Of a stretch of 64,000 nucleotides of DNA, positions 43,125 through 51,599 are shown piece by piece (the stretch's first letter is position 1; every line of letters begins with the position of its first letter). The DNA comes from Burkholderiales bacterium 67-32 (GTDB lineage Bacteria; Pseudomonadota; Gammaproteobacteria; Burkholderiales; Burkholderiaceae_B). Made by a program: the position numbers and the translations under genes. The notes below the pieces were generated by a model. The model saw only the letters and a list, made by a program, of their open reading frames with translations. It ran no database searches and had not been told where the DNA came from. The stretch spans positions 310,001-374,000 of the forward strand of contig MKUP01000012.1 in NCBI GenBank assembly GCA_001898625.1, given 5' to 3'.

Positions 43125-44450
43125 GTGAAGCGTCTGCTGTCATCATGCCTGCTGGCGTGCACGGGCGTGGCTGCGCCCGTGCACGCGGCTTCAGAGGCCG
43201 ATTGGGAGGCCTTGTACGGTTCCGCCTTGCGGCAATACGCCGCCGGCAACTATGTGCAGGCCGAACAGGAGGCGCGCCGGGCGCTCGCCTTGGCGCGCGA
43301 GGCCGGAGGCAGGAAGGAGCCCTTCGTCGCGAGCAGCCTGAACGCGCTGGCGCTGGCCGAACAGGCGCAGGGGCGCGGCGAAGATGCCGCCGGTCTGTTG
43401 CGGCAGGCACTGGCCCTGAGCGAGCAGGCGCTGGGGGCGCATCCGAACACCGCCACGCTGGCGCTCAATCTGGGCAACGCGCTCGATGCCCTGGGTCGCG
43501 CCGACGCCGCCCTGGTTCCCTATGAGCGCGCCCTGGAGATCGCCGATGCCCGGCAGGATGACGGGGCCATGGTTCCACTGCGGGCCCAGGCGCTGTCGGC
43601 ACTGGCGCGCACGCATGCGGGATTGGGGCATGCGAACGAGGCGCGGGCCTACGATCGGCGGCTGGACACCGATACCGCCGTGCTGCCGCTTGCCGGTCAG
43701 GCCGACGTACTCGAGCGCCGGGCGCGTGCCAGCGTGGCCGCGGGCAACGCCGCGGCTGCCCGCGACGCGTTTGAACAGGCGCTGTCCCTGCGGGGGCAAT
43801 CGCCGGGGCCCGTGTCCGATGCCTGGACGCGCACCGCCATCGAGCTGGCGGACCTGCTAGACGGGCAAGGCCTGCGCGAACCGTCCGCCGCATGGCGGCG
43901 CCGTATCGTCGAGCATCTGGAACGGGACGATCCCGACAGCCTGGCGCTGGCGGCGCAGTTGAACGAATTGGCCATGGGCGACCTGGCGCGCAAGGCTTAT
44001 GGACCCGCGCGGGAACTGCTGGCTCGCGCCCTGCCCATCGTCGAGGACCGCGCGGGGCCGCGCAGCCTGGATACCGCGCGCGTGGTGGCCAACCAGGCGC
44101 TGGTGCTGGAAGCGCAGGGCGACTCGGGCCAGGCGCAACCCCTGCATGCGCGTGCGCTGGAGATCTACCGTGAACAGGGGGCGGTGCCCGAGGCCTTGTT
44201 GGGCCAGGCGCAGGCCTTGAACTACCTGGCGGCGCGTGTCTATCGCCAGCGGCGTTTCGGCCAGGCCGAGCCGATGTTCCTGGAGGCGCTGGGATTGGCC
44301 GAACGGGCAGTGGGGCCGGAGGACCCGCGCGTGCTGCCCTTGCTGTTGAATCTCGAATCGCTCTACCGCAGCCAGCGCCGCATGGCCGAGGCCGGCCGCT
44401 ATGGAGAACGGGCCGCACGGCTGCGCGCCTCGGCGGAAGGTGGGCCATGA
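43125..44450 (+). CDS. exported TPR-repeat protein
   Basis: The 441-residue protein has a Sec signal (KRLLSSCLLACTGVAAPVHA) and about eight TPR units, for example ALRQYAAGNYVQAEQEARRA and LGNALDALGRADAALVPYER, and later YRQRRFGQAEPMFLEALGLA. TPR arrays bind protein partners; this one should act in the periplasm, probably on the PKD lipoprotein or the receptor. The start is GTG at 43125, 16 bases after the lipoprotein stop; there is no clear ribosome site, so translation may be coupled. There is no beta-barrel domain, so it is not a Slam-type surface-lipoprotein translocator. It ends the operon. Confidence 0.78.
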   Translation: MKRLLSSCLLACTGVAAPVHAASEADWEALYGSALRQYAAGNYVQAEQEARRALALAREAGGRKEPFVASSLNALALAEQAQGRGEDAAGLLRQALALSEQALGAHPNTATLALNLGNALDALGRADAALVPYERALEIADARQDDGAMVPLRAQALSALARTHAGLGHANEARAYDRRLDTDTAVLPLAGQADVLERRARASVAAGNAAAARDAFEQALSLRGQSPGPVSDAWTRTAIELADLLDGQGLREPSAAWRRRIVEHLERDDPDSLALAAQLNELAMGDLARKAYGPARELLARALPIVEDRAGPRSLDTARVVANQALVLEAQGDSGQAQPLHARALEIYREQGAVPEALLGQAQALNYLAARVYRQRRFGQAEPMFLEALGLAERAVGPEDPRVLPLLLNLESLYRSQRRMAEAGRYGERAARLRASAEGGP

Positions 44451-44472
44451 CCGCGCATGGCCCGTCTTGACC

Positions 44473-45435
44473 TTACTTGGGCAGGACCACGTTACGCGGC
44501 TTGCCCGCGACGAAGGCTTCCAGGTTGTCCACCAGTTGGTCGGCCAGCGTCTGCATGGCTTCCTGGCTGGCCCAGGCCACGTGCGGGGTCAGGATGAAAT
44601 TGGGTTGCCTGACGTGCAGCAGCGGATTGGCGTCGGTGGGCGGTTCGCCGTCGGCCACGTCGAAGCCGGCGCCGGCGATGGTGCCGGCGCGCAGGGCTTC
44701 GGCCAGCGCCGCCTCGTCCACCAGCCCGCCGCGGGCGGTGTTGATGAGCAGCGCCGTGGGCTTCATGGAAGCCAGTTCGGCACGGCCGATCATGTTGCGC
44801 GTCGCGGCGCTGAGCGGCAGGTGCAGCGTGACGACGTCCGAGGTGCGCAGCAGTTCCGGCAGGGGCAGGTTCACGATGCCCGGTTCGTCGACCGGCGAGC
44901 GGCTGGCGACGCAGATCTCCATGCCGAAGGCGCGGCCCAGCGCGGCCACGGACCGTCCCAGTGCGCCGTAGCCGACGATGCCCAGCCGGCTGCCGGCCAG
45001 GTCGCGTATGGGGTAGTCGAGGAAACAGAACTGTTGCGACCGCTGCCATTTGCCGGCTTCGACGTCGGCGGCATAGGCGCGCAGGTTGCGGCGCAGCGCC
45101 AGGATGAGCGCGAAGGTGTGCTCGGGCAGCGAGGCCGTGGCGTAGTTGCGGATGTTCGACACGACGATGCCGCGTTCCTGGCAGGCGGCCAGGTCGATGA
45201 TGTCGGTGCCGGTTGCCGCGACGGCGATCATCTTCAGGTCCGGCAACTGGTCCAGTTCGGCGCGGCGCAGCGGCACCTTGTTGGTGACCGCGATGGACGC
45301 ATCCCGCAACCGCGCCACCACCTCATCGCGGGACGTGATCTCGTGATCGGCCCAGGCGTGGGAAAAGGCGGGCGGCCGGATGGTGGCCTGCAGGCTGGCC
45401 CGGTCCAGGAAGACGATCTTGTGTGTAAACGACAT
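44473..45435 (-). CDS. D-2-hydroxyacid dehydrogenase (hydroxypyruvate/glyoxylate reductase type)
   Basis: The 320-residue enzyme reduces 2-oxoacids with NAD(P)H. The Rossmann motif GYGALGR, the substrate-contacting HLPLSAATRNMIG, the catalytic Arg in NTARGGLVDE, Glu in GEPPTDANP and His in TPHVAWAS are all present. Its length and sequence fit glycerate dehydrogenase/hydroxypyruvate reductase. It is co-directional with the malic enzyme gene upstream but 166 bases away, with GC-rich inverted repeats between, so co-transcription is uncertain. It converges with the TPR gene with only 22 bases between stops. Confidence 0.9.
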   Translation of the reverse strand: MSFTHKIVFLDRASLQATIRPPAFSHAWADHEITSRDEVVARLRDASIAVTNKVPLRRAELDQLPDLKMIAVAATGTDIIDLAACQERGIVVSNIRNYATASLPEHTFALILALRRNLRAYAADVEAGKWQRSQQFCFLDYPIRDLAGSRLGIVGYGALGRSVAALGRAFGMEICVASRSPVDEPGIVNLPLPELLRTSDVVTLHLPLSAATRNMIGRAELASMKPTALLINTARGGLVDEAALAEALRAGTIAGAGFDVADGEPPTDANPLLHVRQPNFILTPHVAWASQEAMQTLADQLVDNLEAFVAGKPRNVVLPK

Positions 45436-45601
45436 CAGAAGGCCTCAACTGAAAATCTGCAAACACGGGATAGGGTGGATCGCACATCACGCGACCGATC
45501 CAGGGTGCGGTGGATCCGGCTCCGCCGGTCCGCCCGCATCGCTCCACGGGACCCGGCGCCGGGCCGCCCCAAGGCGGGTCCCGGCCTCCTTGGGGGCTGA
45601 A

Positions 45602-46867
45602 TTATTTCAGCAGCGACTGGCGGTAGGCGTCGATGTCGCCGATGGGACGGCGCGCGACGCCCGAATCCATCGCGGCCAGCGCGACGGCGGCAGCGACTTC
45701 GCTGATCAGGCGGGGGTCGAACGGCGTGGGGATGAAGTAGTCGGGGCCGAATTCCAGCTTGTGGTTGGGATAGGCTTTGGCGACTTCGGGCGGGATGGGC
45801 TGCTGCGCGAGATTGGCGATGGCGTTCACGCAGGCGAGCTTCATCTCGTCGGTGATGCGCATGGCCTCCACGTCCAGCGCGCCGCGGAACAGGAAGGGGA
45901 AGCAGAGGACGTTGTTGACCTGGTTCGGGTAGTCCGAACGTCCCGTCGCGATCAGGCAGTCCGAGCGGACGGCGCGGGCCACTTCCGGACGGATCTCGGG
46001 TTCGGGGTTGGCCAGCGCCAGGATCAGGGGGCGCAGCGCCATGGTCGCGACCATCTCCGGCGTCAGCAGTCCGGCGGCGGAGCATCCCAGGAAGACGTCG
46101 GCGTCGTTGACCGCGTCGGCCAGCGTGCGCGCGGTGCTGGTAGTGGCGTAGCGCGACTTGTTGAACTCCATCGACGCGTCGCGGCCCTCGTAGACCACGC
46201 CCTTGGAATCCACCAACAGGATGTTTTCCTTCTTCAGCCCCTGGCGCACCAGCAGGTCCAGGCACGCGATGGCGGCGGCGCCGGCGCCGGAGCAGACCAG
46301 CTTGACCTGGTCCAGCGACTTCTCGGCCAGCTTCAGGCCGTTGACGATGCCGGCGGAGGCGACGATGGCCGTGCCGTGCTGGTCGTCATGGAAGACCGGA
46401 ATCGACATGCGTTCGGTCAGCTTGCGCTCGATGTAGAAGCACTCGGGCGCCTTGATGTCCTCGAGATTGATGCCGCCGAACGTGGGTTCCATCATCGCGA
46501 TGGCGTCGACCAGCTTGTCGGGGTCCGTCTCGGCCAGTTCGATGTCGAAGACGTTGATGCCCGCGAACTTCTGGAACAGGCAGGCCTTGCCTTCCATGAC
46601 CGGCTTGGCGGCGTACGGGCCGATGTTGCCCAGGCCGAGCACCGCGGTGCCGTTCGAGATGACTGCCACCAGGTTCGAGCGCGACGTGTAGTAGCGCGCG
46701 GCCTGCTGATCGTTGGCAATGGCTTCGCACGCGGCGGCGACGCCGGGGGAATAGGCCAGCGACAGGTCGTGCTGGTTGTCGAGCGGCTTGGTGGGGACGA
46801 CGGAGATCTTTCCGGCGATGGGGAACTGATGATAGGCGAGCGCCTGATCGGTAAGCGAAGAATCCAT
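45602..46867 (-). CDS. maeB: malic enzyme, short form (malate dehydrogenase, oxaloacetate-decarboxylating)
   Basis: The 421-residue enzyme oxidatively decarboxylates malate to pyruvate, supplying NADPH or pyruvate in the cytoplasm. Landmarks are [15 protein letters not shown] with the catalytic Tyr, [11 protein letters not shown], the nucleotide fold [14 protein letters not shown] and the C-terminal [19 protein letters not shown]. The phosphotransacetylase-like domain of the long MaeB form is absent, so regulation by acetyl-CoA is not expected from that domain. The start at 46867 is chosen because [13 protein letters not shown] is the family N-terminus. The 274 bases upstream (46868-47141) hold its promoter; I see no further gene there. 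Confidence 0.9.
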   Translation of the reverse strand: MDSSLTDQALAYHQFPIAGKISVVPTKPLDNQHDLSLAYSPGVAAACEAIANDQQAARYYTSRSNLVAVISNGTAVLGLGNIGPYAAKPVMEGKACLFQKFAGINVFDIELAETDPDKLVDAIAMMEPTFGGINLEDIKAPECFYIERKLTERMSIPVFHDDQHGTAIVASAGIVNGLKLAEKSLDQVKLVCSGAGAAAIACLDLLVRQGLKKENILLVDSKGVVYEGRDASMEFNKSRYATTSTARTLADAVNDADVFLGCSAAGLLTPEMVATMALRPLILALANPEPEIRPEVARAVRSDCLIATGRSDYPNQVNNVLCFPFLFRGALDVEAMRITDEMKLACVNAIANLAQQPIPPEVAKAYPNHKLEFGPDYFIPTPFDPRLISEVAAAVALAAMDSGVARRPIGDIDAYRQSLLK

Positions 46868-47141
46868 TGTTTTATATGTAGAACAGTAGCGGCACGTGAA
46901 CGAACATTGTATGCCCGGTTGAGCACGGCACGGCGCTCGGCGTGGCCCGCCGGGCCGCGCGGGACGGCGCATTCGCGGCGGTGCGGGCAAGGCGTGGCCA
47001 GGGTCGATGCATATCGCAACGATCATGCGACGCAGCATCGCACGGCATGGTTTTGGCTTGGATGAGAGGGCTCGCGTACGCCATGACGAGGGCCGTCCGC
47101 GAACCTGCCAAGGGATGCTGCGTTACAACAAAAAGCGGGCC

Positions 47142-47834
47142 TTAGAGCGTGCGAAGCATGCGGGTCAGCCGCACCTTGTAGGCGGCGCGGATGTGTTCCC
47201 GCGTGATGCGTTCGGCAAGATCGGGGTCGCGCTGTTCCAGCGCCGCCACCATTTCCTGGTGTTCGCGCGAACTGCTGTCGGCGCGACCCGGTATGGTCAA
47301 CGTGGTGGGACCCAGCAACGCCATCGATTCCTGCAGCGAATTGAGCGTCTTCAGCAGATAGCGGTTGTGGGCGCAGCGGTACAGCGTGTCATGGAAGAAG
47401 CGGTTGTTGATCGCGAGCTGCTCGGGCTGGCCGGCCAGGTGGGCGTCGCGGTCGGCGATCTCCCGCAGGGCCGAGACTTCCACGTCGGACGCGTGGCGCG
47501 CGGCCAGCCGCGCGGCCGTGCCTTCCAGCACCTCGCGCATGACGTACAGCTCGTTGACCATGCTCTGATCGAGTTCGGTCACGATGAGTCCGCGGCCCGA
47601 TTCGTTCACGAGGAGCCCTTCGTTCTCCAGGCGGCCCAGGGCCTCGCGCACGGGCGTGCGGCTCAGGCCCAGCAGCTCGGCCAGTTCGATTTCGCGCAGG
47701 CGCGTGCCGGGAGCCAGTTCGCCGGTGTGGATGGCGGTGCGCACATACTGGTAGGCCTGCTCGCCGCGCGAGCACGAGGTCTGTCCCAGGCTCTTCGCGC
47801 TGGGCACGGCGGCAGCCGCTTTCTTTCTGGGCAT
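47142..47834 (-). CDS. GntR-family (FadR/FCD) transcriptional regulator
   Basis: The 230-residue protein has a GntR winged helix (GEQAYQYVRTAIHTGELAPG, REIELAELLGLSRTPVREAL) and an FCD effector domain with metal-ligand-like residues (NNRFFHDTLYRC, REHQEMVAALEQRD). A longer start at 47870 would add 12 residues. It lies 74 bases after a Bug gene on the same strand. Candidate sites (TTGAATACAA at 48959-48968) in the Bug/CoA-ligase divergent promoter make those genes its likely targets. Confidence 0.9.
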   Translation of the reverse strand: MPRKKAAAAVPSAKSLGQTSCSRGEQAYQYVRTAIHTGELAPGTRLREIELAELLGLSRTPVREALGRLENEGLLVNESGRGLIVTELDQSMVNELYVMREVLEGTAARLAARHASDVEVSALREIADRDAHLAGQPEQLAINNRFFHDTLYRCAHNRYLLKTLNSLQESMALLGPTTLTIPGRADSSSREHQEMVAALEQRDPDLAERITREHIRAAYKVRLTRMLRTL

Positions 47835-47908
47835 GGACGGCGGAATGGCGGGTGGCAAAGCAGGGATCATAACCAAGTCCGTCCCTTGCCCCCGCTTGAC
47901 GCGCTCGT

Positions 47909-48883
47909 TCAAGGCGAGGCTGTCGCAGCCTTGGAAGGTTTGAGCAGCTTGCTCCAGCGGGTGATCTCCTCGCGCACGAAGCGGTCGAATTCCTCCGGCG
48001 ACGATACGCGGACTTCGCCGTCGATGACCTCGAACCGCTTGGCCACCTCCGGATCCGCGAGGCTGGTGCGCAGCGCGCCATTGATCTTGTCGATGATGGG
48101 CTTGGGCGTGCCGGCTGGCGCGAACATGCCCCACCACACCACCGCCTCGAAATCCTTGACGCCCTGTTCGGCGATGGTCCGGATGTCGGGCGCCGACTGC
48201 AGGCGCCGCAGTCCGCTGGTCGCCAGCAGCTTGGCCCGCTTGCTGTCCAGGTGGGGCTTGATCTGCGACAGGCCGGTGAACGCGAGATCGACGTGGCCGC
48301 TGGCGACGTCGAGCATGGCGGGGCCGGCGCCGCGATACGGCACGTCCAGGATGTTGGCGCGGGTGGCGGCCTTGAACAGCTCGGTGGCCATATGCGAGGC
48401 GGACCCCTCGCCCGAGGTGGCGATGGTCAGCTTGCCCGGCTGCTTGGCGGCCAGTTCCAGCAATTGCGGAATGTCGTTGGCGGGCAGGCCGGCGCGCGCC
48501 GCCAGTCCCATCGCATAGGTGATGACCAGGCCGATGGGCGCGAAATCATCGGGCGTCCGGTAGGGCAGCCTGGGCAGCAGCGTGGGGTTGGTGGCGAAGC
48601 TGGGGCTGACGATCAGCAGCGTATAGCCGTCGGGCTCGGCCTTGGCGACGGCCTCGGTGCCCGTCACGGTATTGCCGCCGCCGCGGTTGTCGATGATGAC
48701 CGGTTGCTTGAGGGTGGCCGACAACTTGTCGGCGAAGGCGCGGGCGATGAAGTCTCCGCCGCCGCCCGCGGCGAACGGCACCACGATGCGGACGGGTTTT
48801 TCGGGATAGTGGTCGGCCGGCGCGGCGTGGCCGGGTAGGGCGAAAGCGGCCAGACAGACCGCTGCGCCGAATGCGTGCTTCAT
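47909..48883 (-). CDS. Bug-family periplasmic solute-binding protein
   Basis: The 324-residue receptor has a short signal (MKHAFGAAVCLAAFALPGHA) and landmarks YPEKPVRIVVPFAAGGGGD, DNRGGGNTVTGTEAVAKAEP and LDVPYRGAGPAMLDVASGH. AGGAGGAGAC directly precedes the ATG. The GntR gene follows it on the same strand, and an acyl-CoA ligase is divergent, so the three plus the citrate-lyase-like gene may form one regulated uptake-and-activation unit. Confidence 0.9.
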   Translation of the reverse strand: MKHAFGAAVCLAAFALPGHAAPADHYPEKPVRIVVPFAAGGGGDFIARAFADKLSATLKQPVIIDNRGGGNTVTGTEAVAKAEPDGYTLLIVSPSFATNPTLLPRLPYRTPDDFAPIGLVITYAMGLAARAGLPANDIPQLLELAAKQPGKLTIATSGEGSASHMATELFKAATRANILDVPYRGAGPAMLDVASGHVDLAFTGLSQIKPHLDSKRAKLLATSGLRRLQSAPDIRTIAEQGVKDFEAVVWWGMFAPAGTPKPIIDKINGALRTSLADPEVAKRFEVIDGEVRVSSPEEFDRFVREEITRWSKLLKPSKAATASP

Positions 48884-48950
48884 GTCTCCTCCTGAGGGGG
48901 CCGGGGTTCGTGCCCGTGGCGCCGCCGCAGGCGGGGGTCGGGCGCTATCG

Positions 48951-48968
48951 GTATTCGTTTGAATACAA
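48951..48968. promoter_or_regulatory. putative GntR operator in divergent Bug/CoA-ligase promoter
   Basis: GTATTC-N4-GAATAC (48951-48966) is a perfect inverted repeat; overlapping it, TTGAATACAA (48959-48968) differs by one base from the FCD-type core TTGTATACAA. It lies 67 bases from each start region, between the Bug and CoA-ligase genes, with a GntR gene next to the Bug gene. Confidence 0.55.
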
Positions 48969-49032
48969 TTGTGCACGCACGTATCCAGGAAGTAAACTGG
49001 CAAGGTCGAATCCTGTTCCAAGCCGCTCGACC

Positions 49033-50625
49033 ATGAAAAGCCCGCTCGATGTCCTGAACCGCTATCGTCCCCACGACGGGACCCTGCACGATGCCTTCCT
49101 GAGCCGGTGCGCCGACCGCGCCTCCGAGCCCTTCCTGATCCAGGACGGCGAGTGCTGGACCTGGGCCGAATTCGGCCGGCGGTATGACCGCCTGGCCAGG
49201 GTCCTGGCCGCGCGCGGGATAGGTTCCGGCTCGCGGGTGGCGGTGGCCGGGCGCAACGACAAGGCGCACGTGCTGGCGCTATTCGCGCTGGCCCGGTTGG
49301 GGGCCACCATGGTGCCGGTCAATCCCGATTTCGGTCCGCGCGAGATGAGCTATGCGCTGCGGCACGCCGAGGTGCAGGGCATCCTGGCCGAGACGCGCCT
49401 TGTCGATTTGGTGCGGCCGATCGCCGCCGCGTTCCCGGCGCCCCCCTGGCTGATGACGACGGATGGCCCGGCGGACGATGCCGGATCGCTGGCCGCCGCG
49501 CTGGCGCAGCCGGTGGACGAGGCGCCGCTGCCCGTTCCGGCGGCGGCCGATACCTGCGTCATCATCTACACGTCCGGCACCACGGGTTTCCCCAAGGGCG
49601 TCATGCACAGCCAGTACAACCTCGTGACCGCGGGCGAGGCCAACGTCGCGCGCGTGCACCTGCAACCGGACGACAGGCTGATGATCATCCTGCCGTTCTT
49701 CCACATGAATGCGCTGTTCTACTCGGTGGGCGGCGTGCTGGCGTCCGGGGCGGCGATGATCCTGGTGCCGCGCTTTTCCGCGTCGACCTTCTGGCAGGTG
49801 GCGGTCGACAACGGCGCCACGGTGGTCAACATCATCGAGGCCATCGGCACCATCCTCGCGTCCCGCGACCGGTGCGAGTACCGGCCCGATCACCGCCTGC
49901 GCGTGGTGTACGGCGTGCGCAGGAAGTCGGCGCCCGCGTTCCGCGACGAATTCGGGGTGCCGCACCTGTTCTCCGGGTTCGGCATGACGGAGATCCCGGG
50001 CGTCACCTGCAATCCCTACGACGGGCCCGACAAGCCGGGCAGCATGGGCGTGGTGGCCGCGCATCCGGATCCGGCCCGGCCCTGGGCGCGTTGCCGGGTG
50101 GTCGACGACGCCGGCCGCGACGTCGGTGTGGACGAGATCGGCGAGCTCTGGGTGGCCACCCCCATCGTCATGCAGGGCTATTTCCGCGATCCCGAGCAGA
50201 CTCGCCAGGCCTTCGACGGCGAGTGGCTCAAGACCGGCGACCTGGTCCGGCGCGATGCCGACGGCTTCTTCTTCCACGTCTCGCGCAAGAAGGACATCAT
50301 CCGGCGCCGCGGCGAGAACATCGCCGCCGCCGAACTCGAGATGGTCATCAACGAGCACCCCGCCGTGTTCGAGGCGGCGGCCCTGGCCGTGCCATCTGAA
50401 CTGGGCGAGGACGAGATCCTGGTGGTGGTGGCGCCGCGTCCGGGCGCCTCGCTGGCCGAGCCCGAGGTGGCCGAGTGGTGCCGCGCCAGGCTGTCCGCCA
50501 TCAAGGTGCCGCGCTACGTGGCGCTGCTGCCCGAACTGCCGCACACGCCCACGCACAAGATCGCCAAGAACCTGCTGCGCGACGATCCCGCCGTCAAGGA
50601 ACGGACCGTGGACCTGCAAGCCTGA
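49033..50625 (+). CDS. AMP-forming acyl-CoA ligase
   Basis: The 530-residue enzyme activates a carboxylic acid to its CoA thioester with ATP. The P-loop YTSGTTGFPKGVMHSQ, the A5 region FSGFGMTE, the hinge GEWLKTGDLVRRD and the C-terminal lysine region THKIAKNLLRDD are present. It resembles crotonobetaine/carnitine CoA ligases, but the substrate is not predictable. The start at 49033 gives the usual N-terminus. It is divergent from a Bug receptor and followed 59 bases later by a citrate-lyase-like gene. Confidence 0.9.
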   Translation: MKSPLDVLNRYRPHDGTLHDAFLSRCADRASEPFLIQDGECWTWAEFGRRYDRLARVLAARGIGSGSRVAVAGRNDKAHVLALFALARLGATMVPVNPDFGPREMSYALRHAEVQGILAETRLVDLVRPIAAAFPAPPWLMTTDGPADDAGSLAAALAQPVDEAPLPVPAAADTCVIIYTSGTTGFPKGVMHSQYNLVTAGEANVARVHLQPDDRLMIILPFFHMNALFYSVGGVLASGAAMILVPRFSASTFWQVAVDNGATVVNIIEAIGTILASRDRCEYRPDHRLRVVYGVRRKSAPAFRDEFGVPHLFSGFGMTEIPGVTCNPYDGPDKPGSMGVVAAHPDPARPWARCRVVDDAGRDVGVDEIGELWVATPIVMQGYFRDPEQTRQAFDGEWLKTGDLVRRDADGFFFHVSRKKDIIRRRGENIAAAELEMVINEHPAVFEAAALAVPSELGEDEILVVVAPRPGASLAEPEVAEWCRARLSAIKVPRYVALLPELPHTPTHKIAKNLLRDDPAVKERTVDLQA

Positions 50626-50684
50626 CCCCATCGCCCGCGCGCCGCGGGCACAATGCGAACCGGACATCGAAGGAGACACGACCC

Positions 50685-51458
50685 ATGGCCAAGCGCAAGC
50701 AACTCAAGACCGATATCTGCTGGAGCACCGAAGACAAGATCACCATCAAGGGACTGGACCTGTGCCAGGACATCATGGGCAAGGTGTCGCTGGGCGACAT
50801 GGCTTTCCTGGAAATGATGGATCGCCTGCCCAACGAGCGCGAGTCGCGCGTGTTCAACGCGCTGGCGGTGATCCTGGTCGAGCATGGCATGACGCCCAGC
50901 GCCATCGTGACCCGCATGACGCTGGCGGGCGCGCCCGAGGCCATGCAGGCCGCGGTGGCGGCCGGACTGAGCGGCCTGGGCAGCGTATTCGTCGGCAGCA
51001 TGGAGAATGCCGCCCGCCTGCTGCAGGATGCCATTCCCGATCCGTCGTCGCCGGGCGATATCCAGGCGCTGGCCGATCGCATCGTTGACGACCACGCCGC
51101 GCGCAAGCGCACGCTTCCCGGCATAGGCCACCATATCCACAAGCCGCAGGATCCGCGCGCGCCGCGGCTGTTCGAGATCGCTGCCGAGAACGGCTACGAC
51201 GGTCCCTACATCGCCCTGATGAAAGCGGTAGCCGATACCGCCACCGCCAAGCTGGGCAGGAACCTGCCGGTCAATGCGACCGGCGCCATCGCCGCGGTGG
51301 CCAGCGAGCTGAGCATTCCCTGGAAAATCGTGCGCGGCATAGGCGTCATGTCGCGGGCCATCGGGCTGGTGGCGCACGTGCTGGAAGAACTGCGCGAACC
51401 GATGGCCCGCGAGATCAAGGCCATGGTCGAGGAAGAAGCCACCGCGCACCTGCGCTGA
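50685..51458 (+). CDS. citryl-CoA lyase/citrate synthase-like protein
   Basis: The 257-residue protein is a short citrate-synthase-fold protein. The active-site histidine region reads LPGIGHHIHKPQDPRAPRL, as in citryl-CoA lyases, and an earlier segment FLEMMDRLPNERESRVFNAL matches the same family. Full citrate synthases are about 430 residues, so condensation is unlikely; cleavage of a citryl-CoA-like or methylcitryl-like thioester is more probable. AAGGAGAC precedes the ATG. With the acyl-CoA ligase just upstream, it could form a two-step activation and cleavage route for a citrate-type acid brought in by the adjacent Bug receptor (inference). Confidence 0.82.
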   Translation: MAKRKQLKTDICWSTEDKITIKGLDLCQDIMGKVSLGDMAFLEMMDRLPNERESRVFNALAVILVEHGMTPSAIVTRMTLAGAPEAMQAAVAAGLSGLGSVFVGSMENAARLLQDAIPDPSSPGDIQALADRIVDDHAARKRTLPGIGHHIHKPQDPRAPRLFEIAAENGYDGPYIALMKAVADTATAKLGRNLPVNATGAIAAVASELSIPWKIVRGIGVMSRAIGLVAHVLEELREPMAREIKAMVEEEATAHLR

Positions 51459-51478
51459 TTTCCGCCCGCCGTTTCCAG

Positions 51479-51503
51479 GTCCGCCTCGAGGGGCGGACTT
51501 TTT
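51479..51503 (+). terminator. terminator after citryl-CoA lyase-like gene
   Basis: A 7-bp GC stem (51479-51485 with 51492-51498) with a six-base loop is followed by five T residues, 20 bases after the stop. Confidence 0.82.
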
Positions 51504-51599
51504 ACGTCCGTAACCCGGATGTCACGTAGGTCTTTTAACCTCGCGCTCGGTCAAGCTGACAAGCAGCTTAAAACCGTCTTTCCACACCACGAGGTTTGA

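Noticed and set aside
40607-43249. An 880-codon minus-strand frame opposite the PKD lipoprotein
   Set aside because: Shadow of the plus-strand gene; low-complexity RGHV-type translation without motifs or ribosome site.
43125-44450. TPR protein as a Slam-type surface lipoprotein translocator
   Set aside because: Slam proteins combine TPRs with an outer-membrane barrel; this protein is TPR only, about 441 residues.
51504-51599. Possible Pho box upstream of phoX
   Set aside because: The best candidates (around GATGTCACGTAG and GCTGACAAGCAG) match only about five of seven bases in one half and worse in the other.
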